Below, one piece after another: positions 17,081-25,843 of a stretch of DNA of 36,437 bases. The number at the start of each line of letters is the position of its first letter. The stretch's first letter is position 1. Under the pieces are notes generated by a model that was not told the origin of the DNA, did no database searches, and worked only from the letters and a program-made list of their open reading frames with translations. The stretch comes from Candidatus Magasanikbacteria bacterium CG_4_10_14_0_2_um_filter_41_10 (lineage in GTDB: Bacteria; Patescibacteriota; Patescibacteriia; Magasanikbacterales; UBA922). The stretch spans positions 1 through 36,437 of the forward strand of contig PFPJ01000064.1 in assembly GCA_002792995.1 (NCBI GenBank), written 5' to 3'. The translations under genes and the position numbers were made by a program.

Positions 17081-18466
17081 ATGAACGTGTTATATATCGG
17101 TGCTGGTTTTGTTGGCGTGTGTTCTGCTGCTGTTGCTGCAGATGGGGGACATACGGCACTTGTTGTTGATATTGATGAAAAAAAAGTACAAGCATTTGCA
17201 AGTGGCGATAAAAAAAGAATTGACGACTGTTTGTCCGAAAAAGGATTGACTGATCTTCTCATCACTCATGCTGACCGTATTCGGTTTACGACATCATACG
17301 ATGATGTCGATGTATTTTTGGATACGTGTGATCTCATTTTCATCTGTCTGCCTACACCTGAAGTTGCTGAAACTGGTGAAAGTGATTTGTCGTATTATTA
17401 TGCAGGAGTAGAAAAAATTGCATTGTCATTAGCCTTACGAAATAATAGCGCACAAACGCAATATATTGTTATCGTAAATAAAAGTACAGTTCCCATTGAC
17501 ATGGCAGATGAAACACAACGTGTGCTCGATAGCCATGGAGTCACACACGTAGGAGTTGTTTCGAATCCAGAATTTCTTGTCGAAGGTAAGGCTATTGAGG
17601 GATCACTACATCCTGACAGAATTGTGATTGGTGCCTGGACTGAGACAGATTTTTCGTTGTTGCGTATATTTTATACACGCTTTGTTGACGTCTCAGAAAC
17701 GCAGTATATTGAAGTCAACCCAAAAGAAGCTGCGGCGGGGAAATTGTTGGCAAATTATTATCTTTTTGCAAAACTTGCTGTGTGTTTTGATGTTATTGGA
17801 AGAACGTCAGAATCATTTGCCGATATTCAATTTGAATCATTGAAAAAAATAATTTCAAGTGATGCGCGTATTGGTAGTTGGGGATTCCATGATAGCTTGT
17901 ATGCAGGCGGAAGTTGTTTGATAAAAGACACTCGATCATTGGCATACCAGCTCCACGCAGTGGGGCAAGATGTGTCATTACTTCAAGAAACGTACCTGGC
18001 CAACAATCGACAATTGGATCTTTTTTTAGCTCGAGCAACCACGGAAGCTGGGATCGTATGGAAAGGAAAAAAAATAGCATTGCTTGGAACCGCATTTAAA
18101 CGTGATACCAATGATGTCCGAAATTCGCCAAGTTTTCATATTGTAGAAGTATGTCAGGAACAGCAGGTGTCACAGATCCATATTTATGATCCTTCTGCCA
18201 TGTCAACATTTCAGCAAAGAGTTCTCCCTTCTGATCAGATTCAATACGTGGACAGTGCAGAGATGGCTGTCAATCAAGCTGATATTATTATTATTGCCAC
18301 GGATTGGCCCTCATTTAGAGATATATCAACCATTGTAATGAAGCAAGAAAAAAAACCATTGATTATGGATGGACGACGTCTGTTGCAAGAGGACTATGCA
18401 GTATTACGTCAGCATGGATGTGATATTATTGCTGTTGGGTCTCCCTTCTTGCCAAAACAGGTGTAG
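17081..18466 (+). CDS. ugd: UDP-glucose/GDP-mannose 6-dehydrogenase
   Basis: This is an NAD-dependent nucleotide-sugar dehydrogenase, which oxidises C6 of a UDP-hexose (or GDP-mannose) to the uronic acid in two steps. The N-terminal Rossmann motif is IGAGFVGVCSA and the second block FICLPTP is typical. The catalytic cysteine is C279 in GGSCLIKD, followed by the C-terminal ALLGTAFKRDTNDVRNSP domain signature. At 461 residues it is full length. With the UDP-glucuronate decarboxylase-like SDR at 24800 it could supply UDP-glucuronate and UDP-xylose, so UDP-glucose dehydrogenase is the more likely of the two activities. Confidence 0.9.
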   Translation: MNVLYIGAGFVGVCSAAVAADGGHTALVVDIDEKKVQAFASGDKKRIDDCLSEKGLTDLLITHADRIRFTTSYDDVDVFLDTCDLIFICLPTPEVAETGESDLSYYYAGVEKIALSLALRNNSAQTQYIVIVNKSTVPIDMADETQRVLDSHGVTHVGVVSNPEFLVEGKAIEGSLHPDRIVIGAWTETDFSLLRIFYTRFVDVSETQYIEVNPKEAAAGKLLANYYLFAKLAVCFDVIGRTSESFADIQFESLKKIISSDARIGSWGFHDSLYAGGSCLIKDTRSLAYQLHAVGQDVSLLQETYLANNRQLDLFLARATTEAGIVWKGKKIALLGTAFKRDTNDVRNSPSFHIVEVCQEQQVSQIHIYDPSAMSTFQQRVLPSDQIQYVDSAEMAVNQADIIIIATDWPSFRDISTIVMKQEKKPLIMDGRRLLQEDYAVLRQHGCDIIAVGSPFLPKQV

Positions 18467-18511
18467 ATGTGGCATTGTACATATACGTTTTTAGTTTAAC
18501 TCATAGATAGT

Positions 18512-19411
18512 ATGGCACGTTGTCTTGTTACTGGAGGAGCTGGGTTTATAGGCTCTCATCTTACTGATCAGCTTTTGGCTGATGGACATGAAGTTCTTGT
18601 GATTGATAGTTTGCTCTTGGGTAAGCGTGAATTTGTTGCAAAAGAAGCTACCTTTCACCAGATAGATATTAGAGAGCTCGCAACAATGAAACCCTTGTTT
18701 GAAGGGATCGATGTGGTATTTCATCTCGCTGCCGAACCTCGATTGCCTTTGTCTATCGAAGATCCTATTGGTACACATGATGTAAATGTTACAGGCACAC
18801 TTCATGTTTTGGATCTTGCCAGACAAGCTGGCGTGAAAAAGGTTATCATTACGTCTTCTGCAGCTGTGTATGGGGATGAGCCATTACCTATTTCAGAAGA
18901 CACAGTACCGAGACCAAAAAGCCCATATGGTATGCATAAGCATATGGATGAACAATATGCACGGCTTTTCCATGATTTGTATGGACTAGCAACTGTGTCT
19001 CTTCGATATTTCAATGTGTATGGTCCGCGTAAACTTGCAAATGGTGGATACCCTATGGTGATCCCTGTATTCATGCAACAGCGCAAGGATAATCAACCTT
19101 TGACAATGACAGGGGATGGAGAACAAACAAGGGATTATGTGCATGTATCTGATGTTGTTCGTGCTAATATTTTAGCATGGCAATCAGAGGTGGCAAATGG
19201 TGATGCTATAAATATTGCAAGTGGTGTGCAAACCAGTGTCAATGATATCGCAATGCTGATTGGTGGTGATACGACACACGTTTCTGAAAGAAAGGGAGAA
19301 GTACGATTTATGCAGGCAGATATTACAAAAGCAAAAGAACTCCTTGGGTGGGAACCGACGATTGAGCTTGAAGAGGGGATCGCGACGTTGAAGAAAGAAT
19401 GGAAACTTTAG
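18512..19411 (+). CDS. NAD-dependent epimerase, UDP-glucose/UDP-GlcNAc 4-epimerase-like
   Basis: This extended SDR of 299 residues has the motif TGGAGFIGSHL at the N-terminus, SSAAVYGD, the catalytic pair in YGMHK, and RYFNVYGPRK, as in C4 epimerases of UDP-hexoses (GalE/WbpP group). HLAAEPRLPLSIEDP is the usual HxAA block. UDP-glucuronate 4-epimerase or a dTDP-sugar epimerase are alternatives. It starts 45 bases after the dehydrogenase and ends at the left inverted repeat of the four-helix-bundle element, so it is the last gene of the upstream polysaccharide operon. Confidence 0.85.
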   Translation: MARCLVTGGAGFIGSHLTDQLLADGHEVLVIDSLLLGKREFVAKEATFHQIDIRELATMKPLFEGIDVVFHLAAEPRLPLSIEDPIGTHDVNVTGTLHVLDLARQAGVKKVIITSSAAVYGDEPLPISEDTVPRPKSPYGMHKHMDEQYARLFHDLYGLATVSLRYFNVYGPRKLANGGYPMVIPVFMQQRKDNQPLTMTGDGEQTRDYVHVSDVVRANILAWQSEVANGDAINIASGVQTSVNDIAMLIGGDTTHVSERKGEVRFMQADITKAKELLGWEPTIELEEGIATLKKEWKL

Positions 19412-19413
19412 AA

Positions 19414-19842
19414 TGCAGAATGCAGATTTCAAACTTCAAAATTATGTATGCAAAAGGAGGATTTAAAACAAAGGACAAAAGCGTATACATTGCGTGTAAT
19501 AAAACTCGTACAAGCATTACCTGACAACCAAACAAGTTGGGTGATTGGGAAGCAGTTATTACGATCAGGGACTTCTGTAGGAGCAAATTACAGAGCTGCA
19601 TGTCGGGCTCGCTCGACAGCAGAATTTATTGCAAAATTAGGAATCGTTATTGAGGAAGCAGATGAATCCGCATTTTGGCTAGAGCTTATTATCGAATCAG
19701 GTTTGTATAAAAAAGAAGCTATTGAAACACTTCTTCAAGAAACAAATGAGCTTGTCGCAATCATGGTCAGCTCCTCAAACACCGCAAGAAAAAATAACAA
19801 AAAATAATTTTGAAGTTTGAAATCTGAATGCTACATTCTGCA
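19414..19842. mobile_element. IVS-like element: four-helix-bundle gene inside long inverted repeats
   Basis: The left arm 19423-19445 and right arm 19804-19826 are perfect 23-base reverse complements. An outer 8-base extension (TGCAGAAT at 19414-19421 with ATTCTGCA at 19835-19842) is separated by one unpaired base on the left and eight on the right. The arms enclose only the small four-helix-bundle gene and abut the stop codon of the upstream epimerase. 23S rRNA intervening sequences that carry this protein also have complementary ends that fold into a stem. No transposase and no clear target-site duplication were seen, so the mobility class is inferred. Confidence 0.6.
19448..19807 (+). CDS. 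four-helix bundle protein (23S rRNA intervening-sequence type)
   Basis: This 119-residue protein belongs to the four-helix-bundle family first described from 23S rRNA intervening sequences and related to the Avd accessory protein of diversity-generating retroelements. Diagnostic segments are QLLRSGTSVGANYRAACRARS, cited here for its core RSGTSVGANYRA, then FIAKLGIVIEEADES and FWLELIIESGL. The length is typical. No reverse transcriptase or variable-repeat target lies nearby, so a retroelement role is unlikely here. It sits between converging genes: the GalE-like epimerase and, on the other strand, the sugar-phosphate transferase. Its biochemical function is not established. Confidence 0.88.
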   Translation: MQKEDLKQRTKAYTLRVIKLVQALPDNQTSWVIGKQLLRSGTSVGANYRAACRARSTAEFIAKLGIVIEEADESAFWLELIIESGLYKKEAIETLLQETNELVAIMVSSSNTARKNNKK

Positions 19843-19847
19843 ATATA

Positions 19848-21239
19848 TTATTGTCCCATCCCTCGCATCACTACATTAATTGTTTTCAAAAGAATAGATA
19901 GGTCGAGTAATATCGATCTGTTTTTTATATAATAGAGGTCGTATTGAAGTTTTTGGAGAGACTGTTCAATAGTATCTGTGTAATGTTGGTTTACTTGTGC
20001 CCAGCCCGTAATGCCTGGTTTTACCAAATGGCGAACTGCGTAGTAAGGCATCTTACTTTCAAGTTCTGATACTATCTCAGGTCGTTCGGGTCGTGGTCCT
20101 ATGATACTAATATCTCCTCGTAACAGATTGACCGCTTGAGGTAACTCATCAATACGAGATTTTCTCAAAAATCTTCCTACATGAGTGACACGCACATCAT
20201 TTTTTGTGGCAAATTGGACACCTTGTGTTTCAGCACTTCCATCAGATGCGAGTGCATACATGGAACGAAATTTGTACAAAAAGAACGTTGTTCCTGACAT
20301 TCCCACGCGTTCTTGTCTGAACAATACAGATCCTTTGGATTCTATACGTATTGCGAGGGCAATGGCTGGATATAGGATGACAAAAGTGAGTAAGAGAAAA
20401 AATCCTATACACACATCTAATATGCGTCTGAGACGACCATACACCGGATGGATGTTTTGTTGAAGATGATCTAAGAACCAATGTTCTGAAAAAATATAGG
20501 GAGGGATACGTCCCGTAATTGATTCATAGAGTGACGCCAGGCTGACTATCCGAGTTTGCCAAAAAAGTAATTCATACAGTTCCTGAATGATGGTGTCGTC
20601 ATGTTGTATATGTTGGGCAACCACGACGGTCTCTATGTTGTGAACAGACACTGAGGGACGAATAGCTTTTGTAGAATCATAAAAGGTGGTACGAGAATAT
20701 ATTTTTTTGTCTATATCCTTTGGTGCACCTATCCACGCGGCAAGAATATATCCACGTTCAGGCATACTATAAATCAGATCAGCAAGTTCATTCATTTCTT
20801 TCATATCCCCGATAAACAGAATGGGGGAGAGAAGTGCTTTGGTTGCGACAAGTGAAGAAAATAGTGTTCGCCATATTGCAAGCATCCCATATCCTGAAAG
20901 AATGCTCAGTACCAAAATAGTTTTAGGAGTAATTATTTTTTGGGGTAAAATATAGAAAAAGATAACCCCGACTATTAAGTTGACGACGCTTGCTTGTAAT
21001 ATGCGAGAATAGAGCATTGCCTTTTGTCGATGTCTTCCAAGTTCATACAGACCATTTATATAATTTATCAATATCCAAATACCAATAAGTACTCCAAACC
21101 ATATCAGACCTGTTTCCAATTCCGTAGAGCTTGGGAATGATAGACTTCGCAATGTAAACCCTGCCAGCACACCAAAAAAAAGTGATGCCACATCGCCCAA
21201 AAGGAGAATAAGTTGTTTTGTTCTATACGTACTATTCAT
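19848..21239 (-). CDS. polyprenyl-phosphate sugar-1-phosphate transferase (WbaP/WcaJ type)
   Basis: This membrane enzyme starts glycan assembly by moving a sugar-1-phosphate from a UDP-sugar to undecaprenyl phosphate. The N-terminal half has four or five hydrophobic helices and a CoA-binding-like domain. The C-terminal bacterial sugar transferase domain shows RILDVCIGFFLLL, KFRSM, RIDELPQ, GPRPERPE, KPGITGWAQV and LQYDLYYIKN. The frame runs further upstream to 21290, but the ATG at 21239 (MNSTYRTKQ) precedes the first membrane helix directly and gives 463 residues, the usual length. It is on the opposite strand from all the surrounding glycan genes and diverges from the surface-protein gene, so it is probably separately controlled. 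Confidence 0.9.
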   Translation of the reverse strand: MNSTYRTKQLILLLGDVASLFFGVLAGFTLRSLSFPSSTELETGLIWFGVLIGIWILINYINGLYELGRHRQKAMLYSRILQASVVNLIVGVIFFYILPQKIITPKTILVLSILSGYGMLAIWRTLFSSLVATKALLSPILFIGDMKEMNELADLIYSMPERGYILAAWIGAPKDIDKKIYSRTTFYDSTKAIRPSVSVHNIETVVVAQHIQHDDTIIQELYELLFWQTRIVSLASLYESITGRIPPYIFSEHWFLDHLQQNIHPVYGRLRRILDVCIGFFLLLTFVILYPAIALAIRIESKGSVLFRQERVGMSGTTFFLYKFRSMYALASDGSAETQGVQFATKNDVRVTHVGRFLRKSRIDELPQAVNLLRGDISIIGPRPERPEIVSELESKMPYYAVRHLVKPGITGWAQVNQHYTDTIEQSLQKLQYDLYYIKNRSILLDLSILLKTINVVMRGMGQ

Positions 21240-21255
21240 AGTATGAAATATGTCA

Positions 21256-21284
21256 TTGCTCCTAAAAAGCAAATGTAGTATACT
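21256..21284 (+). promoter_or_regulatory. sigma70-type promoter for the surface protein/protease pair
   Basis: TTGCTC (21256-21261) and TATACT (21279-21284) are spaced by 17 bases in the divergent intergenic region. Transcription would start near 21291, about 19 bases before the ATG at 21310. The -10 is inside the palindrome AGTATACT (21277-21284), so it also presents a TATACT on the other strand, but no good -35 was found for the divergent sugar-phosphate transferase. Confidence 0.6.
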
Positions 21285-21309
21285 GTACACACGACTAAAG
21301 TATAGCTTT

Positions 21310-22818
21310 ATGAAGCGAAAAAATCAAGTATTGTGGGTTGCCATCGTTGTATGTATGCTTTTCGTAGGAACGAGAACTTCTGCGGCAACAAAGGAGATTT
21401 TGATTAATAGAGACTCCTCTCAGACGACTGGTCGAGATGTTATACTTTTTTTGGAAGCTCCAACAGGGGCGACTGAAATGAGAATTTCAAATGATGTCAC
21501 TTTTTCTGATACCAGTTGGAGACCCTACCAGCGGACAAAGTCTTGGAAGTTGACTGTAGGAAGAGGGCAAAAAATTGTATATGCTCAATACAAGTGGTCA
21601 AATGGAATAACCTCAAATATTTTCAACGATACTATTCAGTTGGAAGTACCAATGGGTATTGATGGAAAAGTAGAAATTAACAAGAACGTTGAAACCACCA
21701 AGTCACGCCAAGTGACTCTGACTATTGAGCATAGTGATTGGATCGAAGAAATGTTCATTAGTAATACCAGTGATTTTAATCAGTTTGATGCTCGTCTTCC
21801 TGCAACGCAGGTTCCGTGGACCCTTACGGAAGGTTCCGGAGAAAAAACCGTATATGTACAGCTCAAAAATGCCAACGGAGATTTTGAAACCTATCATGAT
21901 ACAATCACATACAAAGAGCCTGTAGGGCAAATTCCCGGTGGAACAGTGCTTCAATCAGACACGTCACAATTGTACTATCTTGGATTTGACGGACAAATTC
22001 ATCCCTTTCTTCATTCATCCGTGTTTCACTCATGGTTTGATAGTATTGCTAAGGCAAAGATTCGTGTTGTGAGTAGTTTGACCCTTCGACAGTATCAAGT
22101 GGGGAAGCCAGTGTGTATTCGTGGCGGTACATGGCTTGTCCGATTTCAAAATTTTTCGCAGCTCTATGCTGTTGAGCCTGGATGTCGATTATTTCCACTC
22201 CGTTCCGAAGTTGAAGCTCGTATTGTGTATGGGGCAGATTGGAAAAAACGTCTCGTTGTCCTAAGTGAATTTGAAAGTGTTTCATATTCAACAGTGAATC
22301 GAGGAGTCCAAGATGAGGCACATGATATTATTGATAGAGATAATGACGGGTTGGATAAAGCAACCGAAGATTTGTATGGAAGTAGTGATAGACTTCCTGA
22401 TAGTGATGGTGACGGGTTGAGTGATCTTGAAGAAGTCGCTGTTTGGTTTACAAGTCCGATAGATAATGACACAGACAATGATGGAGTCGGCGATATGAAG
22501 CAAGTTCTCGATGAGTATCTTACAGATTCAATCATGTCTTTGTCAGAAGATGTGTATGGATATCCTGGTGGTCTTATCATCAAATCATCCGCTGATGGAA
22601 AGTATTATATGAATTTTATTGATGGGTATACCTACTTTTTATCTAGAAAAACTACGGATGCTGTGTTTACTTCAAATCAATTAGATACCACATTTGTCAT
22701 GTCGTCATCTCCTTTCTTATCTCTTACTGTTCGATCTGGGTGGCATGTCAGGGCTGCTTCAGATGTCTTGCTTCATCCGTCACTCATAACAAACCAAGGA
22801 AATTTATATGCGCTTTAG
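21310..22818 (+). CDS. secreted surface protein with Ig-like and thrombospondin type 3 repeats
   Basis: The 502-residue product starts with a signal peptide (basic MKRKNQ, hydrophobic core, cleavage near TSAA at residues 23-26). Two related Ig-like repeats of about 85 residues follow (roughly 27-110 and 116-200). Each has an INRD/INKN start, a TGRDVxL or KSRQVTL strand and a KxVYxQ block. A domain of about 115 residues then starts near LYYLGFDGQIHPF. I know this domain from CPR/Patescibacteria surface proteins, where it usually reads YYxxxDGKRxxFP and later YAVxPGGxLR. Residues 342-404 are aspartate-rich calcium-binding repeats (RDNDGLDK, DSDGDGLSD, DTDNDGVGD). A degenerate partial copy of the surface domain closes the protein. 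It overlaps the protease gene by 11 bases. Confidence 0.8.
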   Translation: MKRKNQVLWVAIVVCMLFVGTRTSAATKEILINRDSSQTTGRDVILFLEAPTGATEMRISNDVTFSDTSWRPYQRTKSWKLTVGRGQKIVYAQYKWSNGITSNIFNDTIQLEVPMGIDGKVEINKNVETTKSRQVTLTIEHSDWIEEMFISNTSDFNQFDARLPATQVPWTLTEGSGEKTVYVQLKNANGDFETYHDTITYKEPVGQIPGGTVLQSDTSQLYYLGFDGQIHPFLHSSVFHSWFDSIAKAKIRVVSSLTLRQYQVGKPVCIRGGTWLVRFQNFSQLYAVEPGCRLFPLRSEVEARIVYGADWKKRLVVLSEFESVSYSTVNRGVQDEAHDIIDRDNDGLDKATEDLYGSSDRLPDSDGDGLSDLEEVAVWFTSPIDNDTDNDGVGDMKQVLDEYLTDSIMSLSEDVYGYPGGLIIKSSADGKYYMNFIDGYTYFLSRKTTDAVFTSNQLDTTFVMSSSPFLSLTVRSGWHVRAASDVLLHPSLITNQGNLYAL

Positions 22819-24793
22819 CCTACACATTTTGATATTACCCATAGTTGTTGTTTCACTGGCATTCATTCCAGTGAGGGCAAAAGCTGTCAATGATCTGCTT
22901 GCGAAGCAATGGGCATATAATGATACCGGTGTATATACGGCATGGACTGAAACGCAGGGTTCACGTGATGTTATCGTGGCTGTGATAGATAATGGATTTG
23001 ACATGCTTCACCCAGATATTCAAGCGAATGCCTGGAAAAATACTGATGAAATAGCAGACAATGGAATTGACGATGATCACAATGGATATATTGATGATGT
23101 GTGGGGATGGAGTTTTATTCCTGAAGATCTAAATAAAGATGGATTTCTTGATGCGCAAGAATTGCTAGGAACCAATAACCCTCGTCCTCGCCCAGAGGGG
23201 CTGACCGCTGCGGAAAAACAAGAAGGGATTATTCATCATGGCACGGTTGTTGCAGGTCTTATTGGAGCGGTTGGAAATAATGGAAAGGGGATCTCTGGTG
23301 TGGCACAGCAGGTACGACTTATGAATATTCGAGTCGTTGATGAGTCAGGATCTGGAACATTTATCATGCTTGACGAAGCTATCCGTTATGCTGTTGATAA
23401 TGGCGCTGATGTTATCAACATGAGTTTGGTAGGGCCCACGAGTGAGGATCTCCGTAGTGCTATTGAATATGCGTATGAAAAAGGTGTTGTAATCGTGGCT
23501 GCTGCGGGAAATAGTAGACAGGATCTCAATCAATCACCACTCTATCCGCTCTGTGAAGATGCTGGGTTATCTGAACAGCATATATTGGGTGTAAGCTCTA
23601 TTAATGAAGCACATCAGATTAGTCCTTTTTCAAATTATGGATCATCCTGCATTGATATTACTGCTCCAGGGGATGGCGTAACATCAACTGTGAGATTTTC
23701 TCCCACCAATGGATTGCACGACCAATATATCGGTGGGTGGCATGGTACATCATTTGCAGCCCCTCTTGTAAGTGGTACTGCGGCATTGATAAAAGTTATT
23801 GAACCATCCTGGGGACCAAAAGAAATCTATACTGCGATTTTATCAACGGTACAGCATACCTCTGGTCAAGATGAATCAGTCTATGAAGAATTGTTTGGAA
23901 AAGGTCTCCTTCAAGTAGACAAAGCGGTTGCCTATGCACGTGAACGTGTTACTTCCAAAAAAGGATTTCAAGATGTGTTGGTTGTTTCACCATTGAAAGG
24001 GATGTCAGAAGATTCAAAACAATTTCTTTCTTCCTTTGACTATACGGATATCTTGACGGGAGTGGATGATATCGCTTCATACATGGTGGATGGACATCTA
24101 CAGTATGTGACTGCAGTGAAGAAAAATAATACTGAGCGCACTATTACAACATATTCTGACACGTGGAAACCTGTTACATCTTTTTCAATTTCAGCAAGAG
24201 GGCCTGTACATCTCGCTGTCTATGATCATGATCTCTTTGTAGCACCCGCATATGCAGATACCGTCTTGTTTCAACGATATTCATTGGATGGGTTATTGTT
24301 ATCTGAGTTTCATATAAAAACCAAACATCAGGGTGTTGCTTTGACTATTTCAGAAGGAGGAACACTGTATACCTATGCAGCAGAGCCTGGATTGGTCGTG
24401 AACACATTTGAAGTGCCATATGATCAAAGTAGTTCACAATTTTCTGTTTCAAGTATGATACATGTAGGAAGTATTATTTCTGCAGACATTGATGGTGATC
24501 AAAAAGAAGAAATAGTTGTCGGGGGTGCCATAGGAGAACGACCTATTATCAGTTATTATGAGAATGATGGTATACTCAAACGGACATATACCGTATATGG
24601 AGCATATACTGATGGCTTTTCTTTGAAAGCCGTCGATTATGATTCAGATGGAAAGGACGATATTCTGACCATTCCATATCATAATACAGAGGTCGTTCGA
24701 GTCTGGACAAACAAATCAAAAAAAATTGATGAGTGGCATACATTTTCTGGCTATCAAATTTTTGATCAACGAGCAACTGTGAGATTTTATTAA
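22808..24793 (+). CDS. secreted subtilisin-like (S8) serine protease with C-terminal FG-GAP/VCBS-like repeats
   Basis: The protein carries a signal peptide (cleavage after AKA, residue 26) and a peptidase S8 domain with a complete active site. Catalytic Asp61 is in VAVIDNGFD, His144 in HHGTVVAG and Ser315 in GTSFAAP, with the oxyanion asparagine N235 in AAAGNS. A calcium-type acidic insert (DDDHNGYIDD) follows the first motif. There is no obvious propeptide between the signal peptide and the catalytic domain. The C-terminal 300 residues include acidic repeats (SADIDGDQKEE near 557 and DYDSDGKDD near 606) like those of FG-GAP/VCBS beta-propellers. It overlaps the surface-protein gene by 11 bases, so the two are co-translated. 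It probably acts outside the membrane. Confidence 0.92.
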   Translation: MRFSLHILILPIVVVSLAFIPVRAKAVNDLLAKQWAYNDTGVYTAWTETQGSRDVIVAVIDNGFDMLHPDIQANAWKNTDEIADNGIDDDHNGYIDDVWGWSFIPEDLNKDGFLDAQELLGTNNPRPRPEGLTAAEKQEGIIHHGTVVAGLIGAVGNNGKGISGVAQQVRLMNIRVVDESGSGTFIMLDEAIRYAVDNGADVINMSLVGPTSEDLRSAIEYAYEKGVVIVAAAGNSRQDLNQSPLYPLCEDAGLSEQHILGVSSINEAHQISPFSNYGSSCIDITAPGDGVTSTVRFSPTNGLHDQYIGGWHGTSFAAPLVSGTAALIKVIEPSWGPKEIYTAILSTVQHTSGQDESVYEELFGKGLLQVDKAVAYARERVTSKKGFQDVLVVSPLKGMSEDSKQFLSSFDYTDILTGVDDIASYMVDGHLQYVTAVKKNNTERTITTYSDTWKPVTSFSISARGPVHLAVYDHDLFVAPAYADTVLFQRYSLDGLLLSEFHIKTKHQGVALTISEGGTLYTYAAEPGLVVNTFEVPYDQSSSQFSVSSMIHVGSIISADIDGDQKEEIVVGGAIGERPIISYYENDGILKRTYTVYGAYTDGFSLKAVDYDSDGKDDILTIPYHNTEVVRVWTNKSKKIDEWHTFSGYQIFDQRATVRFY

Positions 24794-24799
24794 TAGTGT

Positions 24800-25831
24800 A
24801 TGATGAATACTCATCCAATTTTTGAGAAAAAAAATGTGCTGGTAACAGGTGGCGCAGGATTTATTGGGGCACATTTGTGTGAACGATTGCTCAAAGAAGC
24901 AAAAGTGATTTGTGTTGATGATTTGTCAAACTCAACTATTCAGAATATTGATCATTTGCTTCAATATCCAGACTTTGAGTTTATTAAGTATGATACCAAC
25001 AATGCCATTGATTTGAGTGAGTTTCCTGAGCTTGATAAATTTGGTATTCGCTACCAAGGAATTCAAGAAATATATCATCTTGCTTGTCCGACAAGTCCAA
25101 AGAATTTTAAAGACCTCAAGCTTCATTCCCTCCATGCCAATTCTCGTGCAATGCTGTCTACATTAGATTTGGCTGTAAAATATAGAGCAAAGTATCTTTT
25201 TTCATCCAGTTCAGTGGTGTATGGAGCGCCAACAGAAGAAGAAACATTTTTTCATGAAGAAGATGAAGGTATTGTCAATCATCTGTCCCCACGTGCGTGC
25301 TATGACGAAGGAAAAAGATTCGCAGAAACGTGTGTAGAAACATATCGCCAAGTACATGGTATTGATACAAAAATTGCACGAGTATTTACTACCTATGGTC
25401 CACGAATGAAACTTCGAGATGGACTTCTTATTCCTGATTTTATTCTCGATGCACTCGCGGGTAGAGATTTGGTCGTGTATGGAGATGAGAGTTTGATTCA
25501 ATCATTGTGTTATATTACTGATATGGTTGATGGTCTTGTGCGACTTATGCACGCCGGACCTGAGGTTTCTATTGTGAATCTTGGAGTGGATGAAACACTA
25601 AAGATGGTCGATGTTGCAAATAAAATTATTGAGATGACAGGATCTACCTCTCATGTAAAATTTGAAAAACCACTTGAATTTCTTACAAAAAAAGGGTTTC
25701 CTGATCTCACACGAGCCAAAGAATCTCTTGGGTGGATATCTCTTGTTCGTTTAGAGGAGGGACTGAGAAAAACAATAGATTATACAATAGCAAATAAGGA
25801 AATGCTTGATTCGTCCCACCAGCAGATGTAA
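24800..25831 (+). CDS. UDP-glucuronate decarboxylase-like SDR
   Basis: This extended SDR of 343 residues has the Rossmann motif TGGAGFIGAHL and the block IYHLACPTSPKNF, very close to the IYHLACPASP signature of UDP-glucuronate decarboxylase (UDP-xylose synthase). SSSSVVYGAP and RVFTTYGPRMKLRDG are also family-like. The tyrosine/lysine pair appears as YDEGK. If the assignment is right it would convert UDP-glucuronate, made by the dehydrogenase at 17081, to UDP-xylose. The start may be the ATG at 24800 or the one immediately after it. It follows the protease after 6 bases. Confidence 0.82.
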   Translation: MMNTHPIFEKKNVLVTGGAGFIGAHLCERLLKEAKVICVDDLSNSTIQNIDHLLQYPDFEFIKYDTNNAIDLSEFPELDKFGIRYQGIQEIYHLACPTSPKNFKDLKLHSLHANSRAMLSTLDLAVKYRAKYLFSSSSVVYGAPTEEETFFHEEDEGIVNHLSPRACYDEGKRFAETCVETYRQVHGIDTKIARVFTTYGPRMKLRDGLLIPDFILDALAGRDLVVYGDESLIQSLCYITDMVDGLVRLMHAGPEVSIVNLGVDETLKMVDVANKIIEMTGSTSHVKFEKPLEFLTKKGFPDLTRAKESLGWISLVRLEEGLRKTIDYTIANKEMLDSSHQQM

Positions 25832-25843
25832 GGTATTGATGCT

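Noticed and set aside
19448..19807. Diversity-generating retroelement accessory protein (Avd)
   Set aside because: The fold family is shared, but there is no reverse transcriptase, template repeat or variable target gene nearby.
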